Assembly: GCA_031270605.1 (NCBI GenBank)
Contig: JAISXG010000058.1
Span: 1-64,000 of the forward strand
DNA from: Oscillospiraceae bacterium
GTDB lineage: Bacteria > Bacillota > Clostridia > Oscillospirales > Acutalibacteraceae
Length of the DNA: 64,000 bases
Direction of reading: 5' to 3'
This document shows, piece by piece, positions 1 through 7,753 of the stretch; the stretch's first letter is position 1; every line of letters starts with the position of its first letter. The notes beneath the pieces are model-generated. The model worked only from the letters and a program-made list of their open reading frames with translations. It did not search any database and had not been told where the DNA came from. The position numbers and the translations under genes were made by a program.

Positions 1-114
1 CTTGGCCGCATACCTGCAAACGGCCCGCTCGCTGCGAGACTTGCGCGCACCGTCTCCATTTCGTTTGCGCACAACTTTGCAGGGCACCCGGGCTTTTCAA
101 ACAAATCAACTAAT

Positions 115-216
115 TATAGCAAATCAACTTGAAAACGAGCCGGCCTCCACGTGCAGCCCCTGTATTCAAGGCTTTCACATGTATTTTCCGGACGTTTTCT
201 AAATTAATTAACTATA
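115..216. repeat. Short TATAG-ended MITE-like element
   Basis: A segment of about 100 bp opens with TATAGCAAATCAACTTGAAAAC and closes with an inverted match ending TTAATTAACTATA. The same ends recur at 2934, 25745, 31836, 40374, 48354, 50200 and 63674. An oppositely oriented end (positions 94-118) abuts it on the left, so two elements may lie back to back. No protein is encoded. Bases 217-530 beyond it are AT-rich and I see nothing else in them. Confidence 0.55.
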
Positions 217-531
217 GACCAAAAGATATTTTAACATTTATACAAAACATTGTAAACCGCAAAAACACAAAAAACTATGCCAAACTTGGCATAGCCTGTC
301 GAAAAGAATTTGTATACTTTATATATTCTGACAAACGAACACCCGCCAAAAAAAGCAATATCAACAAATATTCTGAATTTATTATGAATTATTATTCAAA
401 AAAACATAGCATATATTCGTGATTCTGTCAGAGGAAATCCGTCAGAACACCTAAAAATGCAACCAAACTTCGCCAATTCTCGGAATATTTATGGCAAAAG
501 AAACGAAAGTTGTAAAAATTAAGGCAATCTA

Positions 532-560
532 TTGAATTTTTCACACACATGTTATAAAAT
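532..560 (+). promoter_or_regulatory. Probable gdhA promoter
   Basis: TTGAAT at 532-537 is followed after 17 bases by TAAAAT at 555-560 (an overlapping TATAAA lies at 553). It sits 31 bases before the gdhA start and just ahead of its ribosome site. Confidence 0.45.
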
Positions 561-590
561 AATTTCACTCTTTATATGGGAGGATTGGAA

Positions 591-1940
591 ATGAGCGAAT
601 ACACAGACCAGATCATTCGGCAGGTAAAGTCAAAAAACCCTGCCGAACCGGAGTTCCTGCAAACCGTCGAAGAAGTTTTGACGTCTTTGGCTCCGGTGAT
701 CGACAGGCATCCCGAGTTCCAGCAGGCAAACATCCTTGGCAGAATTGTCGAGCCGGAAAGAACAATCTCTTTCAGGGTCACATGGGTTGACGATGCAGGC
801 AATGTTCAGGTCAACAAAGGCTACCGCGTGCAGTTCAACAGCGCGATCGGACCTTACAAGGGCGGGCTTCGGTTCCACCCCTCTGTTTACCTCGGCATCA
901 TCAAATTCCTGGGCTTTGAGCAGATTTTCAAAAACAGCTTGACAGGCCAACCCATCGGCGGGGGCAAGGGCGGCAGCGACTTTGACCCCAAGGGCAAGAG
1001 CGACGGCGAGGTCATGCGCTTTTGCCAGGCTTTCATGGCGGAGCTGCAGCGGCACATCGGCCCGGACGTGGACGTCCCCGCGGGGGACATCGGCGTGGGC
1101 GGCAGGGAAATCGGCTACATGTTCGGCATGTACAAAAAAGTGCGCAACGCATTTGAAAACGGCGTGCTGACAGGCAAGGGCCTGACATACGGCGGTTCCC
1201 TGATCCGGCCGGAGGCAACAGGCTTCGGCGGCGTTTATTACACCGCCGAGATGCTGAAACACTTCGGTGAAGAGATCAAGGGCAAAACCTTTGTGCTTTC
1301 AGGCTACGGCAACGTGACCTGGGGCGCGGCGCTGAAAATCGCCGAGCTCGGCGGCAAGGTGCTTACGATCTCAGGCTCCAAAGGCTATGTCTATGACGCT
1401 GACGGAATTTCAACGCCCGAGAAGATTGGTTACCTTCTCGAGATGCGCGCGAACAATTCCGGCGATGTGCTCAAAGACTATGCCGACAAGTTCGGGGCGG
1501 AATTTTTCCCGAACGAAAGGCCGTGGCGCGTTAAGGCTGATGTCGTCATTCCCTGCGCGACGCAAAACGAAGTCAACATGGAAGACGCAAAAACAATCGT
1601 TGCAAACGGCACACAGTTCTATGCTGAGCTTTCCAACATGTCAACGGAAAACGACGCGTTGGAATACCTCAAGCAAAACCTCAAGGGCGTCGGCCCCGCA
1701 AAAGCGGCAAACGCGGGTGGTGTTGCGGTGTCCGCCCTTGAAATGGCGCAGAATTCCCAAAGAACCGCATGGTCGGCCGAAGAGGTCGACGCAAAGCTCT
1801 ATGGCATCATGAAGAACATTCATGACGAATCCGCCAAGGCAGCGGAAGAATACGGCCTTGGCTACGACCTTGTCGCGGGCGCGAACATCTCGGGCTTTCT
1901 CAAGGTCGCGAACGCCATGCTCGAACAGGGCATTCTTTGA
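591..1940 (+). CDS. gdhA: NADP-type glutamate dehydrogenase
   Basis: This 449-residue protein interconverts 2-oxoglutarate plus ammonia and glutamate in the cytoplasm, and is the hexameric short-chain GdhA (family length about 445-450). The N-terminal part carries the dimerisation segment with YKGGLRFHPSV and the catalytic glycine-rich loop GGGKGGSDFDPKGKSD with its lysine. The central part has the Rossmann motif GYGNVTWG, and the C-terminus has the NAGGVAVSALEMAQN segment typical of the family. I start at ATG 591 because GGGAGGA (578-584) lies at ideal distance; an ATG at 576 overlaps that site and is unlikely. A terminator follows directly, so the gene is probably monocistronic. Confidence 0.97.
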   Translation: MSEYTDQIIRQVKSKNPAEPEFLQTVEEVLTSLAPVIDRHPEFQQANILGRIVEPERTISFRVTWVDDAGNVQVNKGYRVQFNSAIGPYKGGLRFHPSVYLGIIKFLGFEQIFKNSLTGQPIGGGKGGSDFDPKGKSDGEVMRFCQAFMAELQRHIGPDVDVPAGDIGVGGREIGYMFGMYKKVRNAFENGVLTGKGLTYGGSLIRPEATGFGGVYYTAEMLKHFGEEIKGKTFVLSGYGNVTWGAALKIAELGGKVLTISGSKGYVYDADGISTPEKIGYLLEMRANNSGDVLKDYADKFGAEFFPNERPWRVKADVVIPCATQNEVNMEDAKTIVANGTQFYAELSNMSTENDALEYLKQNLKGVGPAKAANAGGVAVSALEMAQNSQRTAWSAEEVDAKLYGIMKNIHDESAKAAEEYGLGYDLVAGANISGFLKVANAMLEQGIL

Positions 1941-1973
1941 TCCAAAGCAAAAAACAGGCCTGTCAGCCTGTCT

Positions 1974-2005
1974 CCAAAAAGGTCGCCGGAAGGCGGCCTT
2001 TTTGG
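1974..2005 (+). terminator. Terminator after gdhA
   Basis: CCAAAAAGG-T-CGCC, a GGAA loop, then GGCG-G-CCTTTTTGG forms a stable hairpin with a T run 34 bases after the gdhA stop. A smaller ACAGGC/GCCTGT hairpin sits just before it. Confidence 0.8.
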
Positions 2006-2202
2006 ATCATGCGGGAGGATGTGATAGCCGGTGAAAAAAGCACCCGGAAAGCAGGAGCCTTCGTGTGGAAAGGATGTTGTACAAGCGCAAATGGAGGAAG
2101 GCACGCTCACTGCCATTTGGTTTTGGGCTTGTAAAAAGTGCGGCAATCAGGCCTTGTTTCAACTTGCAAATTTCAAAACATGAAAACATTTCAGCTTTTT
2201 TC

Positions 2203-2237
2203 TTGACTCTTTAAAAAAAATATGATAACATTGTTAT
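2203..2237 (+). promoter_or_regulatory. Promoter with overlapping palindrome for TetR gene
   Basis: TTGACT (2203-2208), a 17-base spacer and TAACAT (2226-2231) form a sigma-A promoter. A perfect palindrome ATAACA-T-TGTTAT (2225-2237) covers the -10 box. This is a natural place for autoregulation by the TetR-family protein encoded 30 bases downstream, though that binding is inferred. Confidence 0.6.
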
Positions 2238-2267
2238 TAGTTTTCGGGCAGGGGGTGCGGCAAACCG

Positions 2268-2882
2268 ATGAGCCGGAGTTCACAGCTGACGCGCAGCCGC
2301 ATTTTAGAATGCGCCGGACAGGAATTTTTGGAGCACGGTTTTCAAAACGCCAATATGCGGCGCATCGCGAAGGCGGCGCAGGTGACGACCGGCGCGATGT
2401 ACAATCACTTTGCCAACAAGTCGGTCTTATTTGACGCGCTGGTGCAGGCCCCTGCGGAGGAAATGCTGGCGCGGTTTTGCGAAATCCACACGGATGCTAA
2501 AGAGGCCTTGCCGGAGATGACCGGCGCTTGCATGAAGCAAACGGCCTATATGGGCACCGATTGGATGCTGGAGTATATTTATGGGCATCTTGATGTCTTC
2601 CGGCTGGTTTTCTGCCGCTCCGAGGGCACCCGATGGGCATTTTATTTGGAAAAGCTGATTGCCATTGAGGAACAGGCTTACCGGGTCTACTGCGATTCGC
2701 CCGGCAAAAACGGGCGGCTGATTCAGGATATGTTTTTGCATATGACCGCCTCCTCCGGATTTCAATATCTGGTGGAGTTGGTTTCCCACGACGTGCCGTA
2801 TAAACAGGCCGTCGCCGTGATGGATAACGCCAAGCGTTTCGGCATGGCCGGATGGCAGGAAATATTAGGGCCTTCGCCTTAA
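2268..2882 (+). CDS. TetR/AcrR-family transcriptional regulator
   Basis: A 204-residue protein with a TetR N-terminal helix-turn-helix: residues 1-50 contain TRSRILECAGQEF, then NMRRIAKAAQVTTGAMYNHFANK, where the YNHF(x)NK block is the family hallmark. The C-terminal domain (about 60-200) is a ligand or dimer domain I cannot assign. The start ATG 2268 follows GGGGGTG. Clostridial relatives usually sit in front of an MptD-type ECF S component and a pair of ABC half-transporters, and that order is seen here in decayed form. A palindrome in its own promoter suggests autoregulation. Its ligand is unknown. Confidence 0.85.
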   Translation: MSRSSQLTRSRILECAGQEFLEHGFQNANMRRIAKAAQVTTGAMYNHFANKSVLFDALVQAPAEEMLARFCEIHTDAKEALPEMTGACMKQTAYMGTDWMLEYIYGHLDVFRLVFCRSEGTRWAFYLEKLIAIEEQAYRVYCDSPGKNGRLIQDMFLHMTASSGFQYLVELVSHDVPYKQAVAVMDNAKRFGMAGWQEILGPSP

Positions 2883-2896
2883 TTTTTTTGGCACAA

Positions 2897-2914
2897 GGTT
2901 AGCCGAAACTAACC
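2897..2914. promoter_or_regulatory. Palindromic operator, copy 1
   Basis: GGTTAGCCGAAACTAACC is a perfect 6-6-6 inverted repeat 15 bases after the TetR gene stop. It shares its arms with the sites at 3043 and 14011. The pattern differs from the palindrome in the TetR promoter, so a different regulator, perhaps metal-responsive, may bind it. Confidence 0.6.
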
Positions 2915-2933
2915 ATATACTGTTTGCGTTTTG

Positions 2934-3017
2934 TAGTTAATTGATTCCAGAAAACACGCTCTAGGTATATGAAGTTTTGCACGTGGAAGCTAACGCGTTT
3001 CCAAGTCATTTACTATA
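2934..3017. repeat. Short MITE-like element between two operators
   Basis: About 84 bp running from TAGTTAATTGATTCCAGAAAAC to GTTTCCAAGTCATTTACTATA, with imperfect inverted ends. Its middle (a TATATG..TTTTGCACG segment) resembles the copy at 50200-50296. It separates operator copies 1 and 2. Confidence 0.5.
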
Positions 3018-3042
3018 TAAGACGGTTATTTTATTAAACATA

Positions 3043-3060
3043 GGTTAGTCAAAACTAACT
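3043..3060. promoter_or_regulatory. Palindromic operator, copy 2
   Basis: GGTTAGTCAAAACTAACT contains the perfect palindrome GTTAGT-CAAA-ACTAAC. It lies 35 bases before the remnant S-component start and about 200 bases before the ABC pair, next to AT-rich promoter-like sequence, so it is well placed to control that transcript. Confidence 0.65.
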
Positions 3061-3094
3061 TTAATAATATAAAAACATTCAGGAGGTTTCTATT

Positions 3095-3208
3095 ATGCCC
3101 AATAATACCACCCGCAAAAATCCCATCCGCTTAGGCGGAAAAGACCTGATCAACGTCGGCATTTTATTTTGTCATTGTTACGGCGCTTCACTTTAAATGA
3201 GGCAGGTA
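3095..3208 (+). pseudogene. Remnant of MptD-type ECF transporter S component
   Basis: ATG 3095 follows a perfect AGGAGG at 3081-3086. The first 22 codons read MPNNTTRK..LGGKDLINVGI, which resembles the N-terminus of MptD-family S components (xxDLIxIGIF). The frame then shifts; a neighbouring frame reads FVIVTALHFK and stops, again looking like a membrane segment. The usual remainder of about 160 residues, and the EcfT and EcfA genes expected next in related loci, are absent. I read this as the scar of a deletion that fused the operon start to the ABC pair. The family assignment rests on only about 30 residues. Confidence 0.4.
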
Positions 3209-3259
3209 TGCAAAAGCCGCAGAATTATTTTGAACTGAAAGAAAGGACGGGAATGTCAA

Positions 3260-5017
3260 TTGGATAAAACAAAGCAAACAAAACAGGGCGCGTTTTCTTA
3301 TCTTGCCCGGTGGGCGGCTCCATATAAAGCGAAATACCTGGCGTCCGTGATCACTGCGGTGCTGGAGGTGCTTTTCTCCATCGTGCCGTTTTATTGCATC
3401 AGCCGGATCGTCACGCTGCTCATCGGCGGCGAGCGCGCGGCCGCTTCCTATGCCCTCTGGATCGGCATCGCGGCGGCGTTCTGGACGGCCGGCTATCTCC
3501 TGCACGCGGTGTCCACCACCGTTTCCCACAAAGCCACCTTTGCCGTAATTGCAGACGTGCGCAAAAGCATGTGCGAAAAGCTCGCGCGCATGTCTATGGG
3601 CAGGGTGCTGGAGCGCCCCAGCGGCGAAACCAAAAACCTGATTGTGGAGCGGGTGGACAACATTGAGCCGACGCTCGCCCACCTGGTTCCCGAAATGACC
3701 AGCAAGCTGCTGGCTCCCGTGGCGATTCTCGCTTATGTCTTTGTTTTGGACTGGCGTGTGGGGCTGTGGTCTCTGCTTACCCTGCCGGTCGGTCTGCTGG
3801 CCATGATGGGCATGATGGTCGGCTACAAGGAAAAATTCGAGCGGTATATCCGCTCCGGCAAGAGATTAAACGCCGTCGCCGTCGAGTACATCAACGGCAT
3901 TGAGGTGATCAAAACCTTCAGCCAGACGGCGAAAACCTACGGAAAATTCACCGACGCAGTACGGGAATCCGCCCATTCCGCCATCGACTGGATGCGGGAC
4001 ACGCAGATCTATTTTTCCGCCGCCATGGTGATCATCCCGTCGGTGACAGTCAGCGTGCTGCCCGCGTCGGTGCTGTACTTTTTGCAGGGCACGCTTACGG
4101 TAAACGAGATCGTTATGATCGTGGTGCTGTGCCTGGGCATGATGACGCCACTCATCGGCGCCATGAGCTATACCGATGACCTGGGCAAAATCGGCACGAT
4201 TGTCGGGGAGATCAATGAAATTCTGGAGGAGGAAGAGCTGGATCGTCCGCAAACATCCGTTAAGCTTAACGGGTTCGATATTATCGGCAGGGCCGTCCGC
4301 TTTGCCTACAAGGACGCCGAGGTGCTCCACGGCGTGGACTTTGCGTTCAGAGAAGGCACGGTCAACGCGCTGGTCGGCCCCTCGGGCAGCGGCAAATCCA
4401 CCATTGCCCGCCTTGTCGCCTCCATGTGGGACGTGAGCGGCGGCGGCATTCAGATCGGCGGCGCGGATATCCGGGAAATCCCCCTGCGCCAACTGAACGA
4501 AATGATCGCTTATGTCTCGCAGGACAATTTCCTCTTTGATGAAACGGTGCGGGAGAACATCCGCAAGGGCCGCCCCGGGGCAACCGACGCCGAGGTGGAG
4601 CAAATCGCGAAGGCCGCCGGCTGCCACGATTTTATCACGCGGCTGGAAAAGGGCTATGACACCGTGGCAGGCAGCGCCGGCGGGCACCTTTCCGGCGGCG
4701 AACGCCAGCGGCTCTCCATTGCCCGGGCCATGCTCAAGGACGCGCCCATCGTCATTCTGGACGAGGCGACCGCCTACACCGACCCGGAAAACGAGGCCGT
4801 CATCCAGAGCGCCGTGGCAAAGCTTGTGGAGGGCAAGACGCTGATCGTCGTGGCGCACCGCCTGTCCACCATCACCGATTCCGACCAGATCGTGGTGGTC
4901 AACCAAGGTAATATAGAAGCGGCGGACACGCACGACGCGCTGCTCCGAAGCTGCGGGCTCTACCGCAGGCTCTGGGAAACGCATATCGGCGCAAAAGACA
5001 CATCGGAGGTGCGGTAA
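3260..5017 (+). CDS. ABC half-transporter, exporter fold (first of pair)
   Basis: A 585-residue fused permease-ATPase. Six membrane segments lie in about residues 20-310, followed by a nucleotide-binding domain with Walker A GPSGSGKST (about 372-380), Q-loop VSQDNFLFD, signature LSGGERQR (about 477) and Walker B IVILDEATA (about 497) followed by DPENE. It starts with TTG at 3260 behind AAAGGACGGG; an ATG at 3253 opens only a four-codon frame. Its stop overlaps the next gene, so the two are made together as a heterodimer. Length and pairing resemble IrtAB/YbtPQ, siderophore importers built on an exporter fold. Import of a metal chelate is inference, helped by the operators upstream shared with a ZIP metal transporter. 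Confidence 0.9.
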   Translation: MDKTKQTKQGAFSYLARWAAPYKAKYLASVITAVLEVLFSIVPFYCISRIVTLLIGGERAAASYALWIGIAAAFWTAGYLLHAVSTTVSHKATFAVIADVRKSMCEKLARMSMGRVLERPSGETKNLIVERVDNIEPTLAHLVPEMTSKLLAPVAILAYVFVLDWRVGLWSLLTLPVGLLAMMGMMVGYKEKFERYIRSGKRLNAVAVEYINGIEVIKTFSQTAKTYGKFTDAVRESAHSAIDWMRDTQIYFSAAMVIIPSVTVSVLPASVLYFLQGTLTVNEIVMIVVLCLGMMTPLIGAMSYTDDLGKIGTIVGEINEILEEEELDRPQTSVKLNGFDIIGRAVRFAYKDAEVLHGVDFAFREGTVNALVGPSGSGKSTIARLVASMWDVSGGGIQIGGADIREIPLRQLNEMIAYVSQDNFLFDETVRENIRKGRPGATDAEVEQIAKAAGCHDFITRLEKGYDTVAGSAGGHLSGGERQRLSIARAMLKDAPIVILDEATAYTDPENEAVIQSAVAKLVEGKTLIVVAHRLSTITDSDQIVVVNQGNIEAADTHDALLRSCGLYRRLWETHIGAKDTSEVR

Positions 5018-6777
5018 TGTTCGGATATATTAAAAAATTCCTTGATTTTGCCGAGGAGCAAAAAAGCAGAATGGCGCTCGCTTTGGTGTTCGGCTTCTTC
5101 CAGAGCGTCTTTAATGCGTTCAGCCTTCTGGGGGCGGCCTACACGCTGGGGGCGATTCTTAATGGCAGCGCGAATAAAACGACCGCGTGGGTTTCCATGG
5201 GGATCGTGATCGCGGGCATGGTGGGCGCGTATCTCTGCAATTTTTTCTCCATTCAAATGGAAACAAAGGCCGGCTACACCACCGCGGCGGGCGCAAGGAT
5301 ACGCATTGCCGAAAAGTTGCGCTACGCGCCCATGGGTTACTTTAACCAGCGCAACCTGGGGCAGATCACCAACGTCGCCACCAACACCTGCGAAAGCCTG
5401 CAGGAAACCCTGACCCGCTGCATGGTTCTGTCGGTGCAGGGGCTGCTGACCACGGCGGCGATCAACCTCATGATGTTTTTCTTCGACTGGCGTATCGGGC
5501 TTGTGACCCTTGCCGGATTTTTGCTGTTTCTCTTTGTGAACAACCGCATGCACAAGGCGGGCGAGGTGATGTCCGGCCGCAAGATCAAGTCGATCGAAGG
5601 CGCGGTGGAGGCTATCCTTGAATACGTGCAGGGCATCGCGGTGATAAAATCCTACAACCTGACGGGAAACGCGAACAAAAAGGTCTCCGACGCCATTGAG
5701 GAAGAAAACACGGTGTCCTACCGCATGGAGCGCGCCTTTATTCCGCTGATGTCGGTGCAGAGCGTCGTTACAAGGCTCGCGGGGCTTGCCATTGTCATTT
5801 GCGCCGTCGCGTTCTATCTTGACGGCTCCATGACGCTGACCAACGCGCTGATGGTGTGCATCGCTTCCTTTATGGTATACAACGAGCTGGCCACCGGCGG
5901 CAACATGTCCGCCCTCATGCGTACGGCGGCGCTTGCCATCGACAACATAAACGCCGCAATGAACATGCCGGTCATGGATGAAAACGGCGCGGATATCCGG
6001 CCGGAGAACACCGCCATTTCGGTTGAAAACGTCAGCTTTTCCTATGACAGGCGTAAAATTATCGACGACATAAGCGTTGACATCCCCGCCGGCTCCACCC
6101 TGGCCATTGTGGGCGGCTCCGGCGGCGGCAAAACCACCCTGTGCAACCTGATCATCCGCTTCTGGGATGTGGACGGGGGCAGCATAAAGCTCGGCAACCG
6201 CGACGTGCGGGAATACACGCTTGACAGCCTGCTCAAAAACTACAGCATGGTGTTCCAGAACGTCTACCTGTTCAACGACACTGTGGCGGGCAACATCCGT
6301 TTCGGCAAGCCCGACGCCACCCTCGGGGAGGTTCGCGACGCGGCCCGGCGCGCCTGCTGCGACGACTTCATCATGGCCCTTCCCGACGGTTATGATACGG
6401 TGATAGGCGAAGGGGGCGCCAGCATTTCCGGCGGCGAAAAGCAGCGCATTTCCATCGCGCGGGCCATCATAAAGGACAGCCCCATTATCATTCTGGACGA
6501 GGCCACCGCCAACGTGGACCCCGAAAACGAATGGATGCTCCAACAGGCGATCGCGGAGCTGACCAAGTCCAAAACGGTCATCATGATCGCCCACCGGCTG
6601 AAAACCGTGCGCAACGCCGACCGGATCATCGTGGTGGAAAACGGAAAAATCGTGCAGCAGGGCACCCATGAGCAGCTGATGGCCCAGGGCGGGCGCTACG
6701 CCGACTTTATCGGCATGCGAAAGCAGTCCATCGGCTGGAAGCTGGGCAAAAACGCGGCGCATACGTTGTCGCATTAA
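5017..6777 (+). CDS. ABC half-transporter, exporter fold (second of pair)
   Basis: A 586-residue partner of the previous gene, coupled by TAATG (stop 5015-5017, start 5017) with GGAGG upstream. Membrane domain is about 1-310. The ATPase domain has Walker A GGSGGGKTT, signature ISGGEKQR and Walker B IIILDEATANVDPENE. The DPENE after Walker B occurs in both partners and marks them as paralogues of one subfamily. The substrate is unknown; a metal-chelate importer of the IrtB/YbtQ kind is possible, a drug exporter is the alternative. Confidence 0.9.
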   Translation: MFGYIKKFLDFAEEQKSRMALALVFGFFQSVFNAFSLLGAAYTLGAILNGSANKTTAWVSMGIVIAGMVGAYLCNFFSIQMETKAGYTTAAGARIRIAEKLRYAPMGYFNQRNLGQITNVATNTCESLQETLTRCMVLSVQGLLTTAAINLMMFFFDWRIGLVTLAGFLLFLFVNNRMHKAGEVMSGRKIKSIEGAVEAILEYVQGIAVIKSYNLTGNANKKVSDAIEEENTVSYRMERAFIPLMSVQSVVTRLAGLAIVICAVAFYLDGSMTLTNALMVCIASFMVYNELATGGNMSALMRTAALAIDNINAAMNMPVMDENGADIRPENTAISVENVSFSYDRRKIIDDISVDIPAGSTLAIVGGSGGGKTTLCNLIIRFWDVDGGSIKLGNRDVREYTLDSLLKNYSMVFQNVYLFNDTVAGNIRFGKPDATLGEVRDAARRACCDDFIMALPDGYDTVIGEGGASISGGEKQRISIARAIIKDSPIIILDEATANVDPENEWMLQQAIAELTKSKTVIMIAHRLKTVRNADRIIVVENGKIVQQGTHEQLMAQGGRYADFIGMRKQSIGWKLGKNAAHTLSH

Positions 6778-6799
6778 CATGAAAGCGGGTGAAAAAACG

Positions 6800-7141
6800 A
6801 TGGATATGGTTTTATGGCGCGCCCGGATAAGTTCGGGCAAAGAGGACCTGGCGCGGGAATGGATCGCTTTTCTTGACGCCAACAAAGAAGCCGGGAACGA
6901 AACGCTGAAAAACGAAAAGGAACATTTAGAGCTTTATTTTACAAACACGGAAAACGGAAAGATGTATTTATACCTGTTTGTTCTGGCGGATGACCTGGAT
7001 TATGCGGGCAAGACCGCTTTGGAAAGCGATAACCCTTTGGATAAAAGGCATTTTGAGTACCTGACGGCATGCGTGGATATGGAGGACTGCACGCAGATAA
7101 AGCCCGCATTGGCGCTCGGGGATTTTTCGGTGTTTGAATAA
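6800..7141 (+). CDS. DUF6176-like small protein
   Basis: A 113-residue soluble protein resembling DUF6176 members: an N-terminal ..RARISSGKEDLAREWIAFL block, a central ELYF..YLYLF strand pair and a conserved NPLDKRHFEYLTACVD segment. The family has a ferredoxin-like fold and no known role. ATG 6800 is chosen because AGCGGGTGA precedes it; ATG 6779 would add seven residues and begins two bases after the ABC stop. Close spacing to the ABC pair suggests cotranscription. Confidence 0.7.
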   Translation: MDMVLWRARISSGKEDLAREWIAFLDANKEAGNETLKNEKEHLELYFTNTENGKMYLYLFVLADDLDYAGKTALESDNPLDKRHFEYLTACVDMEDCTQIKPALALGDFSVFE

Positions 7142-7287
7142 GCCATGCGAAAATTTGCAGCCGTGGTTTGGGGTCATTTGGACTAATTTCTCTGAGATAT
7201 TCATTATGCTTCCCTTTCGGAAATGAGGACAGCTGAAAGAGAAGTGAACGGCAAGGCGGCGGCGCAATCGTAGTATAAATTTATTAT

Positions 7288-7323
7288 GCCGCCCGATTTG
7301 GAGTGAAAACCAAATGGGGCGGC
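7288..7323. terminator. Bidirectional hairpin flanked by 9-bp direct repeats
   Basis: GCCGCCC-g-ATTTGG, a short loop, CCAAAT-g-GGGCGGC forms a strong stem. AAATTTATT occurs on both sides (7277-7285 and 7327-7335). It probably ends the ABC operon; the flanking direct repeats could also mark a small insertion. Confidence 0.6.
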
Positions 7324-7366
7324 TTTAAATTTATTCCGCAAAATTTGCAGAAAGATAAAAATCATA

Positions 7367-7390
7367 GATAGCCGATTCACTTGAAAACCG
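7367..7390. repeat. Single end of the TATAG repeat family
   Basis: ATAGCCGATTCACTTGAAAACC matches the ends of the elements at 31836 and 40374. I found no partner end nearby, so this looks like a truncated copy. It forms the 3' end of the small frame on the minus strand. Confidence 0.45.
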
Positions 7391-7613
7391 GCCACTTCCT
7401 TCGGATCGCATGCCGCCTTCTCCTTTTAAACTCTTGATCCGCATGATTTAAAACACACGGATAGCTGTTGTATTTTATATAAAATTTATCAATGTACGAA
7501 AACAGTTCATTTACTTCAAATGAACCTGAAATGGCATTAAGGTGTAAAATCATTTTCTCCTTTTTTAGTATTTTTCGTTTAAAATCTTTTTTATTGAAGA
7601 AATCTTTTTGCAT
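7377..7613 (-). CDS. Small hypothetical protein
   Basis: A 78-codon frame whose ATG (7613) follows AGGAG at good spacing, with TATAAT-like sequence further upstream. The product is lysine/arginine-rich with a central FEVNELFSYIDKFYIKYNSYP segment. The last codons run into the repeat end at 7367, so the original C-terminus may be lost. I do not recognise a family. Confidence 0.35.
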   Translation of the reverse strand: MQKDFFNKKDFKRKILKKEKMILHLNAISGSFEVNELFSYIDKFYIKYNSYPCVLNHADQEFKRRRRHAIRRKWPVFK

Positions 7614-7716
7614 GCCATACTCCTAATAATACTTTTATCGTTTTATTATAGCATAAATTAAATTTCCATATAAAATAAATCGACAAATTTCTTATCGGAA
7701 TCAGTCGATTCATTCT

Positions 7717-7740
7717 GGCAGGGTGCTATGAAAAAGATGC
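7717..7740. repeat. 24-bp repeat, copy 1
   Basis: The segment starting GGCAGGGT and ending AAAAAGATGC recurs at 10908-10931 with one mismatch. Both copies lie between genes inside the AT-rich block. Confidence 0.5.
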
Positions 7741-7753
7741 AAAGTAAAACTGT

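Noticed and set aside
2..422. Two short plus-strand frames at the left edge
   Set aside because: They cover repeat-element ends, lack ribosome sites and have no recognisable protein.
3866..4984. A 372-codon minus-strand frame
   Set aside because: Antisense of the first ABC gene, His/Asp-rich as expected of such shadows.
4960..6885. A 641-codon open frame on the minus strand
   Set aside because: It is the antisense of the second ABC gene, which has clear Walker and signature motifs. The frame is open because of high third-position GC.
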